Origin: Actinomycetota bacterium
GTDB taxonomy: Bacteria > Actinomycetota > Actinomycetes > Actinomycetales > Microbacteriaceae
Assembly (NCBI GenBank): GCA_020160915.1
Contig: JAIUPK010000004.1
Coordinates: 124,001 to 188,000, forward strand
Direction: 5' to 3'
DNA length: 64,000 nt
The first letter of the stretch is position 1, and the number at the start of each line of letters is the position of its first letter. Below the pieces are notes generated by a model. It had not been told where the DNA came from, did no database searches, and saw only the letters and a list, made by a program, of their open reading frames with translations. A program made the translations under genes and the position numbers. Below are positions 45,807 through 54,160 of this stretch, piece after piece.

Positions 45807-48236
45807 CTAAGCCACGCTGCTGTACGCGACGATCCCGCGACGGATCGCGTCGAGGGCCTTGCGCGCGGTGCGCCCCACGTCGCCATCGGCGACCACCGAG
45901 AGCTGGTCGAGCAGGTCGATCGTCTGCTTGGTCCAGCGCACGAAGTCGCCGGCGGCCATGTCGGCCTCCCGCAGTACGGCGTCGAGACTGGTGCCGCTCG
46001 CCCAGCGGTACATCGCCAGCGCGAGGCCCGTAGCCAGGGGTTGGCTGCCGGGAAGCTTGTGCAGCTGTTCGAGGTCGTCGAGCTCGCTCCACAGGGTGCC
46101 GGTCGCGTCGAATGCGGTGCGGAAGTTGCCGCGCGGCAGATGCCGATCGCCCAGCTGGCCCTCCTCGCGGCGAGGCTCGTAGACCAGGGTCGTGGCCATC
46201 GCTGCCACCGATGCCGGGTCCAGCTCGCGCCAGAACCCGCGGCGCAGCGACTCGGCCACGAGCAGGTCTCGCTCGCCGTAGATGCGTCGCAGCATCCGGC
46301 CGTCGGGACTGAGCGTGAGAGCGCCCTGCTCGCCCGGCAGCAGGTAGCCGAGTTCGACCAGCACGTCGGTGACGCGGTCGAAGATCTTCGCGACGGCACC
46401 CGTGCGCGTGCGGATCTGAGCGGTCAGCTGATCGGTCTCGCGCTTGAGCTTCCACCAGCGCTCGGCCCAGCGGGCGTGCGACTCGCGCTCGGGGCACGCG
46501 TGGCACGGATGCTGCTTCATGCGGCGGCGCAGATCGCCCAACTGGCGCTGGCGTCGGTCGCGTTCGGCGCGGCTCGCGGTGTTCGAGATGCCCTTGCGCT
46601 CGAGATCGGTCAGCTCGCGTCGAATCGTGGAGTACTCGGCGAAGTCACCCAGGTGGCACGTCATCGAGTTGCGGTAGCCCGCGAGCGACTCCTCCTGCGA
46701 ACGCACTTTGCGCGCGAGATCGACGACGGCGCGATCGGCCTGGAACTGGGCGAAGCTCGACTCGAGAATCTCGCGGGTGCGATCGCGCCCGAACTGCTCG
46801 ATCAGATTGACGGCCATGTTGTAGGTCGGCTTGAAGCTGGAGTTCAGCGGGTACGTTCGGCGGCTGGCCAGCGACGCGACGGCCTGCGGGTCGAGCCCGT
46901 CGGCCCACTGGATGACGGAGTGTCCCTCGACGTCGATGCCACGCCGCCCCGCTCGGCCTGTGAGCTGGGTGTACTCCCCCGGCGTGATCGGAACGCGTGC
47001 CTCGCCGTTGAACTTCTCGAGCTTCTCGAGCACGACGGTGCGGGCGGGCATGTTGATGCCCAACGCGAGGGTCTCGGTCGCGAAGACGACCTTGACCAGC
47101 TTCTTCTGGAAGAGCTCCTCGACGACCTCCTTGAAGGCGGGCAGGAGGCCTGCATGGTGAGCGGCGACCCCGCGCTCGAGCCCCGAGAGCCAGTCCCAGT
47201 AGCCGAGCACGGCGAGGTCCTCGTCGAGGAGGGTACGGCACCGATCCTCAACGATCGCGCGAATCTCATCGCGCTCCGGCACGGTGGTGAGCCGGATGCC
47301 CGCCCGCAGCACCTTGGAGACTGCCTGGTCGCATCCGATCCGGCTGAACACGAAGAAGATCGCCGGCAGGAGGTTCTTGCCCTCCAGCAGCTTCACGACG
47401 TCGGGACGGTCCATGCGCTGGTTCTCGGGGCGCCCGCCGCGCGAGTGGTAGCGACCGACATCCTTCATCTGCTTGGCGCTCAGCGTGCGGCCGCCGTAGC
47501 GTGCCATCTGAACGAGCTCGGGGTTGACCCGGTGGGTCGCGACGAGGCCCGATGAGTCGAACAGGTCGATGAGCTTCGTGCGCATGAGGATGTGCTGGTC
47601 GAGCGGTACGGGCCGCTCCTCCGACACGATCACCTCGGTGTCGCCCCGCACCGCCTGCAGCCAGTCGCCGAACTCCTCGGCGTTCGACACCGTCGCACTG
47701 AGCGACACCATGCGCACGTGCTGCGGAAGGTGGATTATGACCTCCTCCCATACCGCCCCGCGGAAGCGGTCGGCGAGGAAGTGCACCTCATCCATCACGA
47801 CGCAGCTGAGGTTCTTGAGCAGGTCGGAGTCCGCGTAGAGCATGTTGCGCAGCACCTCGGTCGTCATCACGACGATCCGGGCGTGGGAGTTGATGTTCGT
47901 GTCGCCAGTGAGCAGCCCGACGTTCTCCGCGCCGTACTCCGCCGTCAGTTCCTGGAACTTCTGGTTGCTGAGAGCCTTCATCGGCGCTGTGTAGAAGACC
48001 TTGTCCTCGGATGTCTGCATCGCCCGGTAGATCGCGAACTCGGCGATGATCGTCTTGCCCGCGCCGGTGGGGGCCGCGACCAGCACGCTCTTGCCGTCTT
48101 CCACGACAGAGCACGCGGCGATCTGGAACTCGTCAAGGTCGAAGCGCTGGCGCGCGCGGAAGGTCTCGAGCACGGGGAGTCCTCGGCGTCGCTTGGCTGC
48201 AGCGAAGCGCTCTGCCGGGGACAGCTGGTCGGTCAT
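45807..48236 (-). CDS. helY: HelY-like DEAD/DEAH-box RNA helicase (Ski2/Mtr4 family)
   Basis: 809 residues. Motif I APTGAGKT, motif Ia APMKALSNQKF, motif II DEVH, motif III SLSATVSN, later ATETLALGINMPA and the motif VI QLTGRAGRRG. The C-terminal DSHCT-type arch and helical region include CHACPERESHARW. Acts on RNA in the cytosol; exact targets unknown. ATG 48236, eight bases after TAGGCT (48250-48245), again leaderless-like. Same tatA-tatC-helY order as mycobacteria apart from the inserted MFS gene. Confidence 0.93.
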   Translation of the reverse strand: MTDQLSPAERFAAAKRRRGLPVLETFRARQRFDLDEFQIAACSVVEDGKSVLVAAPTGAGKTIIAEFAIYRAMQTSEDKVFYTAPMKALSNQKFQELTAEYGAENVGLLTGDTNINSHARIVVMTTEVLRNMLYADSDLLKNLSCVVMDEVHFLADRFRGAVWEEVIIHLPQHVRMVSLSATVSNAEEFGDWLQAVRGDTEVIVSEERPVPLDQHILMRTKLIDLFDSSGLVATHRVNPELVQMARYGGRTLSAKQMKDVGRYHSRGGRPENQRMDRPDVVKLLEGKNLLPAIFFVFSRIGCDQAVSKVLRAGIRLTTVPERDEIRAIVEDRCRTLLDEDLAVLGYWDWLSGLERGVAAHHAGLLPAFKEVVEELFQKKLVKVVFATETLALGINMPARTVVLEKLEKFNGEARVPITPGEYTQLTGRAGRRGIDVEGHSVIQWADGLDPQAVASLASRRTYPLNSSFKPTYNMAVNLIEQFGRDRTREILESSFAQFQADRAVVDLARKVRSQEESLAGYRNSMTCHLGDFAEYSTIRRELTDLERKGISNTASRAERDRRQRQLGDLRRRMKQHPCHACPERESHARWAERWWKLKRETDQLTAQIRTRTGAVAKIFDRVTDVLVELGYLLPGEQGALTLSPDGRMLRRIYGERDLLVAESLRRGFWRELDPASVAAMATTLVYEPRREEGQLGDRHLPRGNFRTAFDATGTLWSELDDLEQLHKLPGSQPLATGLALAMYRWASGTSLDAVLREADMAAGDFVRWTKQTIDLLDQLSVVADGDVGRTARKALDAIRRGIVAYSSVA

Positions 48237-48273
48237 TTGGTTCCAGCCTAGGCGCGATGGGACGCGGCGCAGG

Positions 48274-49674
48274 TCAGGCTGGCGTGCCCGGTACGGATGC
48301 CGCGGCATCCGTCTCGTGAAGGAGTCCCAGGCGCTCGCCCAGAAGTAGCGCCGCGCCGGCGACGGCCATGACCGCGGCGGACCCGAGCAGCACAGTGCTC
48401 ACTCCGCCCGCGGTCGGTGTGCCGCCGCCGATCTGTTCCACGATGCCGCTGGTGATCACCACGGCAAGCCCGCCGAGGGCGATGAGAGGCATGAGCATGA
48501 AGCTCGTGGCCTCGCCCGACTGCTGGGGAGGCACGACGCTCTGCACGCCGATCTGGGTGACCGAGTACGCCATGCCGCAGGCCAGCCCGGCCAAGGCCAG
48601 AGCCGCCAGATAGACGGGCAGGATGCTCGCGGTCGAGATGAGTGTGAGGCCGCCGGCACCGACGATGGTTGCGAACGCCAGAACTCGCGTCGCCGGGAAG
48701 CGGGCGCAGAGCCATCCACCCACCGGACCCGACAGGGCCACCCCCACCGACCCGCTCACGAACAGCAGACCCGCCTGCTGGGCGGGGAAGCCCCGGATCA
48801 CCTGGAGGTCGAAGGTGGCCATGAGGATGAAGATGTTGACGCCCATGTTGCCGATGGTGCCGACGGCGATCAGGGCGACATAGGGACGGTTGCGCAGCAG
48901 TCGCGGATGGACCAGGGGGCTGGCCGCCCTGCGCTCGACAAGGGCGAAGACGACGAGTCCCGCCACTCCCGCGATCATGAGACCCCAGGTGAGCGCCGAG
49001 CGCCAGCCGTAGGGACCGATGTTGTCGATTCCCAGGCTGAGCAGGGTGAGCCCCAGCATGACCGTCAGGGCGCCCCACCAGTCGATGCTCGCCAGCGATC
49101 GATCGATCGTGTCGTTGCGCGACTCGTGCACCCGCAGACTCCCGAGGATGGCCACCACGGCCAGGGGAACGTTGATCCAGAACACCCACTGCCAGCCCAC
49201 GGTGGAGGCGAACACTCCCCCGACGACCGGACCGAGCGCGGTCCCGACGCCGGAGAGCCCGATCATGGCTCCGACCACCTCCGGACGCTCCCGGGGGGTC
49301 GTGTCGTTGGAGATCAACGCGAAGGCGTTCGGGATGATGAGCGCGGCACCGATGCCCTGTACCGCCCGGCTGATGACGAGCGGGACGAGTTCAGTGCTCA
49401 GGCCGCAGATCAGAGACGTGACGGCGAAGAGAGCGAGCCCGACGATGAGCGTGCGTCGTCGGCCGACGAGGTCCCCGATGCGACCGGCGGGAATGGTGAA
49501 CGCACCGATCGCGAGCAGATACGCACTCACCAACCACTGCAGGTCGGTGACCTGGTAGCCGAGCCCCTTGGCGATGGTCGGCATCGCGAGGCCGAGAGAG
49601 AAGAAGTCGAGCTGCACGCACAGCAGGGCGATACCGACCGGAAAGAACCTGAGACTGCTTCGCAGCGCCGACAT
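48274..49674 (-). CDS. MFS drug/H+ antiporter, DHA2 (EmrB/QacA) type
   Basis: 466 residues, 14 membrane segments expected. GRIGDLVGRRRTLIVG is the loop 2-3 signature, and SRAVQGIGAALIIPNAFALI with GVGTALGPVVGGVF are DHA2 motifs. Exports drugs or metabolites with proton exchange; the substrate is unknown. ATG 49674 lies six bases after TAGCAT (49686-49681), which itself includes the tatC stop. It interrupts the usual tatC-helY adjacency, so it may be a later insertion. Confidence 0.88.
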   Translation of the reverse strand: MSALRSSLRFFPVGIALLCVQLDFFSLGLAMPTIAKGLGYQVTDLQWLVSAYLLAIGAFTIPAGRIGDLVGRRRTLIVGLALFAVTSLICGLSTELVPLVISRAVQGIGAALIIPNAFALISNDTTPRERPEVVGAMIGLSGVGTALGPVVGGVFASTVGWQWVFWINVPLAVVAILGSLRVHESRNDTIDRSLASIDWWGALTVMLGLTLLSLGIDNIGPYGWRSALTWGLMIAGVAGLVVFALVERRAASPLVHPRLLRNRPYVALIAVGTIGNMGVNIFILMATFDLQVIRGFPAQQAGLLFVSGSVGVALSGPVGGWLCARFPATRVLAFATIVGAGGLTLISTASILPVYLAALALAGLACGMAYSVTQIGVQSVVPPQQSGEATSFMLMPLIALGGLAVVITSGIVEQIGGGTPTAGGVSTVLLGSAAVMAVAGAALLLGERLGLLHETDAAASVPGTPA

Positions 49675-49683
49675 GCAGCAATG

Positions 49684-50472
49684 CTAGGCGATGGACGCCT
49701 CGAGGTCGGCGGCCCGGCGCGCGACCCCCCGGTCGTGGATCCAGGCGACCAGCGCCGCGGTGAAGTAGAGCAGCACCATGGGAATCGCGAGCAGGAACAT
49801 CGAGATGATGTCAGCGGCGGGCGTCGCGATGGCCGTGAACAGGCAGATGACCAGGATGGCGATGCGCCAGCCCTTGAGGATCGCCGCCGCCGACAGCACA
49901 CCGACGAAGTTCAGCAGCACCAGGAATACCGGCAGCACGAAGGCGATACCGATCGCGAGCACGAGTTTGATCACGAAGTCGTAGTAGGTGCGGGCATCCA
50001 GCAGGGTGCCCTCCTCGGGAGCCGAGAACGAGGTGAGCAACTGCACCATGTGCGGGAACAGGAACCACCCGCTCGCCGCACCCGCGAAGAACAGGGGCAC
50101 AGCCGAGAAGAAGAAGCCGAAGGTGTAGCGCTTCTCACGGCTGGTGAGGCCCGGAACCAGGAACGCGAAGATCTGGTACAGCCAGATCGGGCTCGCGATG
50201 ACGATCGCGATGGTGACCGAGATCGAGATGCGCAGATCGAATGCGCCCGTCACGGTCGTGTAGATGATCTGCGCGTTGCGCTGCTCGGCGATCTGGTTGA
50301 TCGGCACTCGCAGGGAGTCGATCACGTAGGGGGCGAGGAAGTAACCCGCCACGACTGCCACGAGAATGGCGATCGCCGAGATGACGAGACGCTTGCGCAA
50401 TTCACGGAGGTGTTCGCCGAGCGACATGCGCTCGTCGCCCTTGTTGCGCCACCGCCCGGAGCGGGTGGCCAC
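49684..50472 (-). CDS. tatC: TatC, twin-arginine translocase core subunit
   Basis: Six-helix receptor of the Tat pathway exporting folded proteins. 262 residues. MSLGEHLRELRKRL gives the signal-peptide-binding N-terminal motif. PIWLYQIFAFLVPGLTSREKR is the conserved first cytoplasmic-loop region, and FVLPVFLVLLNFVGVLS is also conserved. GTG 50472 gives 15 extra residues before MSLGEH; the internal ATG is an alternative. Six bases after tatA. Confidence 0.94.
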   Translation of the reverse strand: MATRSGRWRNKGDERMSLGEHLRELRKRLVISAIAILVAVVAGYFLAPYVIDSLRVPINQIAEQRNAQIIYTTVTGAFDLRISISVTIAIVIASPIWLYQIFAFLVPGLTSREKRYTFGFFFSAVPLFFAGAASGWFLFPHMVQLLTSFSAPEEGTLLDARTYYDFVIKLVLAIGIAFVLPVFLVLLNFVGVLSAAAILKGWRIAILVICLFTAIATPAADIISMFLLAIPMVLLYFTAALVAWIHDRGVARRAADLEASIA

Positions 50473-50477
50473 GCGAA

Positions 50478-50750
50478 CTAGGGCTTCGGCTTGGTGGCCT
50501 TGGGCGCGGCCTTGGGGGCCGTGCTCCTGGCCGTCGTCGTCTTCGCTGTGCTGGCCTTCGGAGCCTCGGGCTCCTCGTCCTCGACAGGCGCCGCGTCATC
50601 GTCCTTCATGGTCTTGACCTCGCTGCGGAAGATGCGCATCGACTGCCCGATGCTGCGTGCGAGCCCCGGAAGCTTCGGCGCTCCGAACAACAGGAGCACG
50701 ACTGCCAGAATGACGATCAGGTGGGGCCAGCCAAATGCATTGCCGAACAT
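50478..50750 (-). CDS. tatA: TatA, twin-arginine translocase pore subunit
   Basis: 90 residues: one membrane helix (about 9-24) with FGAPKLPGLARSIGQSMRIFRSEV after it, the TatA FG-x-PKLP hinge and amphipathic helix. An Ala/Lys/Thr/Pro-rich low-complexity tail follows. ATG 50750 with GAGGGAG upstream. A longer frame to 50945 lacks a plausible start. Pairs with tatC next door; no tatB is seen in this window. Confidence 0.93.
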   Translation of the reverse strand: MFGNAFGWPHLIVILAVVLLLFGAPKLPGLARSIGQSMRIFRSEVKTMKDDDAAPVEDEEPEAPKASTAKTTTARSTAPKAAPKATKPKP

Positions 50751-50778
50751 GGTCAAACTCCCTCGGGGACGTGTCAGT

Positions 50779-51147
50779 TCATGATACCCAGTCGGCGGGC
50801 CACTCGCGCTGAGCGGCGGCCGGGCCGGTGATGCGGCGGGCGCGCGCCATCCGTCGCTCGTGTCGTTGGCGTCGCAGCTCGGCGCGATGCGCCCGCCGAG
50901 CCGCCTCTCGGTCACGGATGTCGCGCACCTCGGCAAGCACGGCAATCTCGGGCTTCACGAGCACCGGGTCGTCCACCTCGAGCAGCGCGCTGCGCTCGGC
51001 GAGGTCTGTCAGGTCATCGGTGAGAGTCAGGAACTTGCGGAACAACCACCAGGCGAACAGGGCGAGCATGACGGCCAGCGCGAGCACCAGGCCGGTCCAG
51101 ATCAGCAGCCATGCCCACCAGGGGATGATCTCGACAGGCTCGATCAC
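50779..51147 (-). CDS. small single-pass membrane protein of unknown function
   Basis: 122 residues. One membrane segment (about 9-33, WWAWLLIWTGLVLALAVMLA) is followed by a leucine/acid helix (KFLTLTDDLTDLAERSALLEVDDP) and a strongly basic tail (RREAARRAH-type, ending PADWVS). No family recognised. GTG 51147 overlaps the pafC stop (GTGA). Its first codons (VIEPVEI) are read from a REP-like repeat. Sits between pafC and tatA, which are usually neighbours. Confidence 0.65.
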   Translation of the reverse strand: MIEPVEIIPWWAWLLIWTGLVLALAVMLALFAWWLFRKFLTLTDDLTDLAERSALLEVDDPVLVKPEIAVLAEVRDIRDREAARRAHRAELRRQRHERRMARARRITGPAAAQREWPADWVS

Positions 51148-51150
51148 CGG
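51128..51150. repeat. REP-like element inside a start region
   Basis: ATCTCGACAGGCTCGATC followed by ACCGG: 21 of 23 bases match the element at 30707-30729. On the minus strand it contains the pafC stop and the start and first codons (VIEPVEI) of the 122-residue membrane protein. Confidence 0.6.
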
Positions 51151-52118
51151 TACCGGTCCGCCCCAGCAGCCGCCCACTCGGCGACGACGGCGCGGGCCTC
51201 CGGCGGCGCGACCACTGTCGCGACCCCCGGCATGCTCGCGATCAGCCGCTTGAGGCCGTGGTAGTGCGAGACGCGCACGGTCGTGCGCACTCTCCCGTCG
51301 ACGATCGTCGAGGTCGCGCCGTCGGGCACGTAGTCGGCCAACAGCGCTTCGGCCCCGGCTGCCACATCGATGGTCACCAGGAGGTCGTCGGCCGAGCCCT
51401 CGAAGAGGGTGTCCGGCAGGGTGACATCCGTCGCCCCATGGGTGATGGGCTCGTCGGTGACGATCGGATCCGAGATGCGGTCCAGCCGGAACGTGCGCAC
51501 CGCCTCGCGCAGGTGGCACCAGCCGCGCAGGTACCAGTCCGCGTCCACCGACTCGACGCGCAGCGGGTCCACATGACGGTTCTCGTGCTCGCCGCGCGAG
51601 TTGAGGTAGTCGAACTTGAGCTGCACCCCGTGCTCGACGGCCTCGCGGATCAGGCGCAGCGTGTCATCCGTCTCGCTGGCTTCGACCGCGACCTGGCTGG
51701 GAACCGCCGACGCGCCGCGGGACAGCTTGGACTGCAACGAGGCGATCGCGGCGCGGTCGGCGTGCTCGGGCAACGCCGACAGGTACTGCAGGCCGGCGAT
51801 CAGCGCTGCGGCCTCCCGGGCCGAGAACCGCGGCGAATCATCGATGGCGACGAGGTTCGTGAGCACGATCTCGTCGTTGAACTCGAAGTCGTCCCACGAG
51901 ATGTCGAACAGGTCGCCGTGCTGGTACGACGCGGTCTCGCCGGGGATGCCGGACACGCTGATCAGGCGCACGGCGTCACGGATCTGCTCCTCGGGCACCC
52001 CGAAGTGAGCGGCGGTCTCGGCGACGCTCACCCGGTCGTGATCCATGAGGTACGGCACGAGCGAGAGCAGGAACGCGAGCTTGTCCTGCGCCTTCTGGGG
52101 CTGCGCGCGCTCAGCCAT
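51144..52118 (-). CDS. pafC: PafC, WYL-domain transcription activator subunit
   Basis: 324 residues: N-terminal winged helix (AFLLSLVPYLMDHDRVSVAETAAHFGVPEEQIRDAVRLI over two helices), WYL domain (DYLNSRGEHENRHVDPLRVESVDADWYLRGWCH with the W-Y-L core) and WCX extension. With PafB it forms the PafBC activator of the mycobacterial DNA-damage response; ligand binding by WYL is inferred for this protein. Start ATG 52118 overlaps pafB by eight bases. Confidence 0.93.
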   Translation of the reverse strand: MAERAQPQKAQDKLAFLLSLVPYLMDHDRVSVAETAAHFGVPEEQIRDAVRLISVSGIPGETASYQHGDLFDISWDDFEFNDEIVLTNLVAIDDSPRFSAREAAALIAGLQYLSALPEHADRAAIASLQSKLSRGASAVPSQVAVEASETDDTLRLIREAVEHGVQLKFDYLNSRGEHENRHVDPLRVESVDADWYLRGWCHLREAVRTFRLDRISDPIVTDEPITHGATDVTLPDTLFEGSADDLLVTIDVAAGAEALLADYVPDGATSTIVDGRVRTTVRVSHYHGLKRLIASMPGVATVVAPPEARAVVAEWAAAGADRYR

Positions 52119-53106
52119 GGTCTGCCGCCGTTCGCATCAGCCGGTCGCGTACAGCGTCCCGAAGCTCGGGCGGGGAGATGACCAGCACCTCGGGTCCGAA
52201 TCCGGCGAGCTCGTCGGCGAGGATGTTGGCGTCGGAGTAGTGCAGTTCGAGGTCTCCGGATGCCGCGGCGACAGTACCCCGTCGCTTGCCGAGGCGAGTG
52301 GCGGCATCCGATCCCGGCTCGACCTGCACCGTGGCGGTGTGGCTCCTCCAGACCTCCTCGAGCTCCGCGAGGGCACGCTCGGACTGGTCGGCTGCGGGCG
52401 GGGGGAAGGCCTTCGCGGTGATCGTCACGGGGCTGACGATGCGCCGCAGCAGGAACGTCTTCGTCGTGCCTGATTCGGGTTCCTGAGCATAGAGATGCCA
52501 TCGACCCTGATGCTGCACCAGCGCGAGCGGGGCCACGGTGCGAAGACGCGGTGCGCCCTCCCCCGGCTTGAGGTAGGAGAACTGCACGATGACGTGCTTC
52601 TCGAGGGCCGAGCTCAATGGCTCGAACGCGGCATCCCGCACCCGCACCCGCGGTGCGTAGCCCAGCACGGGCTCTGTGGTGACGACGCCGAGCGAACGGA
52701 GCTTGATGATCGCGCGCCGGGACTCCCCCGAGAGCGATCCCTCCCGCCACACCATGGCCGCGAGGTTGAGCAGCGTGGTCTCCTCCGGCGAGAAGGTGAT
52801 GTCGGCCGGAAGCTCGTACTCGCCTCTCGGGATGCGATAGCGCAGGTTCTGGTTATTGCCCGCCTGACCAGGGCTTTCCAGGGTCTCCAGCGGCACTCCG
52901 AGGTCGCGGATGTCGTCCTTGTCGCGCTCGAACTGGCGCTCGAGGTTCGAGTTGTCGCCCGAATGAGCGAACTTCTGGCGGTAGCCCTGCACCGTGGAGA
53001 GGATTTCGTTCTTGGTGAGCCCGGTGTCGGTCGCCAACAACGCCAGGACGAGACTGAAGAGTCTCTCCTCGACGGGAATCCTTGCTGCGGAGCTGGCTGG
53101 GGGCAC
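52111..53106 (-). CDS. pafB: PafB, WYL-domain transcription activator subunit
   Basis: 331 residues, paralogue and partner of PafC: winged helix (LFSLVLALLATDTGLTKNEILSTV, then FERDKDDIRDLGVPLE), WYL domain (LVQHQGRWHLYAQEPES with a degenerate W-H-L core) and WCX domain. GTG 53106 lies seven bases after TAGGAT (53119-53114), the same box as trpD, so it is probably leaderless. No pafA, prc or pup genes are present although the name comes from that locus. Confidence 0.93.
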   Translation of the reverse strand: MPPASSAARIPVEERLFSLVLALLATDTGLTKNEILSTVQGYRQKFAHSGDNSNLERQFERDKDDIRDLGVPLETLESPGQAGNNQNLRYRIPRGEYELPADITFSPEETTLLNLAAMVWREGSLSGESRRAIIKLRSLGVVTTEPVLGYAPRVRVRDAAFEPLSSALEKHVIVQFSYLKPGEGAPRLRTVAPLALVQHQGRWHLYAQEPESGTTKTFLLRRIVSPVTITAKAFPPPAADQSERALAELEEVWRSHTATVQVEPGSDAATRLGKRRGTVAAASGDLELHYSDANILADELAGFGPEVLVISPPELRDAVRDRLMRTAADHG

Positions 53107-53119
53107 GAGAGAAATCCTA
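53107..53119 (-). promoter_or_regulatory. pafB -10 box, leaderless arrangement
   Basis: On the minus strand TAGGAT (53119-53114) ends seven bases before the pafB GTG. No ribosome-binding site lies between. Confidence 0.55.
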
Positions 53120-53154
53120 ATGTTCGTGACACCCGGCCGTGTCTGGTGCTGACT

Positions 53155-54117
53155 CTAGAAGATCCCCAGAATATCGAACACCAGCACGATGGTGTCGCCC
53201 TCGCTGACGCCCGTCGGGGCGCTACCCGAGGCGTAGCCCTCGCTCGGCGGGATCGAGACGATGACCTGCGAGCCGACCTTCTGGCCGATCAGGGCCTTCG
53301 CCCATCCCGGCGGCACACCGTTGGGATCATCGGCAGTGCTCGCCGCGGTGACGTTGACGGGATTTCCGTCGTCCCATGTCGACGTGAAGACCGTGCTTGC
53401 GCCCCACACGACGCCGGTGACCTGCGCGACGACGACGTCGCCCTTCTTCACCACTGCGCCGTTGCCCTGCTTGAGGGCTGCCCAGGCCAGGTCCTCACGG
53501 GGGGTGGAGCTGCCGAACGTGAAGCCGGGCTGGCCGTTGGGGGCCAGCACTACCGACGGGAAGCCGGCGGGGGCGAGCTGGTCGGCACCGGTGGCGCGCC
53601 CCGGGAAGACGCGCTGCGCATCCATGACGAGCACGATCGTGTCGGTTCCCTTCACGCCCGCGGTACTGGGGTCCACTCCGGGGAAGATGCTCTCGAAGCT
53701 CGCGGCCGAAGCCACGCGGGAGCCCACTGATGCGCACTGCAGCATCTGGCCGAGAGCGTCGCCGGCCCCAACGGTGCGCCGAATCGGCTGAGTCTTGTCG
53801 TAGCTCGACGCGGTGAGCACCTCACCAGTCGATCCCAGGAGCGCCGTGACCTGGAAGTCAACCACGTCGCCGGGGGCGACGATCGCGCCATCACCCTTCT
53901 CGAGCTCGGTGACCTCGGTCGACTTCGCCACGAGAGGCGTGGGGAATGTCGCCTTCGGGTCGGCGCCGAGAGCGCCGTCCGCTGTGACGAGAGCCGAGTT
54001 GGACCCGCTCGGGAACGCCGGAGTGCACGCGGAACTGAACGGCGCTCCGGTGCAGGCGGACAGGGAGACCAGCAGGCCTGCGGTCGCGAGAATTGCCGGG
54101 AGCTTGCGCACGAACAC
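53155..54117 (-). CDS. FKBP-type peptidyl-prolyl isomerase lipoprotein
   Basis: 320 residues. Signal peptide with lipobox LSAC (about residue 21), so an extracytoplasmic lipoprotein. Two FKBP-like halves: a diverged one (DVVDFQVTALLGSTGEVL, then TVGAGDALGQMLQC) and a better one at the C-terminus (GWAKALIGQKVGSQVIVSIPP, then GDTIVLVFDILGIF). It would help fold exported proteins. GTG 54117 or 54111 are both possible. FKBP genes commonly sit just upstream of pafB in actinobacteria. Confidence 0.85.
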   Translation of the reverse strand: MFVRKLPAILATAGLLVSLSACTGAPFSSACTPAFPSGSNSALVTADGALGADPKATFPTPLVAKSTEVTELEKGDGAIVAPGDVVDFQVTALLGSTGEVLTASSYDKTQPIRRTVGAGDALGQMLQCASVGSRVASAASFESIFPGVDPSTAGVKGTDTIVLVMDAQRVFPGRATGADQLAPAGFPSVVLAPNGQPGFTFGSSTPREDLAWAALKQGNGAVVKKGDVVVAQVTGVVWGASTVFTSTWDDGNPVNVTAASTADDPNGVPPGWAKALIGQKVGSQVIVSIPPSEGYASGSAPTGVSEGDTIVLVFDILGIF

Positions 54118-54160
54118 TCGTTTCTTGAGGGTGTCTTGAGGGGTGGATACCGCGAATACT

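Noticed and set aside
45796-46506. Upstream extension of lnt to 749 codons
   Set aside because: Overlaps helY; the first membrane segment of Lnt begins just after 45795.
48907-50481. 524-codon open frame on the plus strand opposite the MFS and tatC genes
   Set aside because: Shadow frame with Glu/Arg/Asp/His-rich composition; both opposing genes are well supported.
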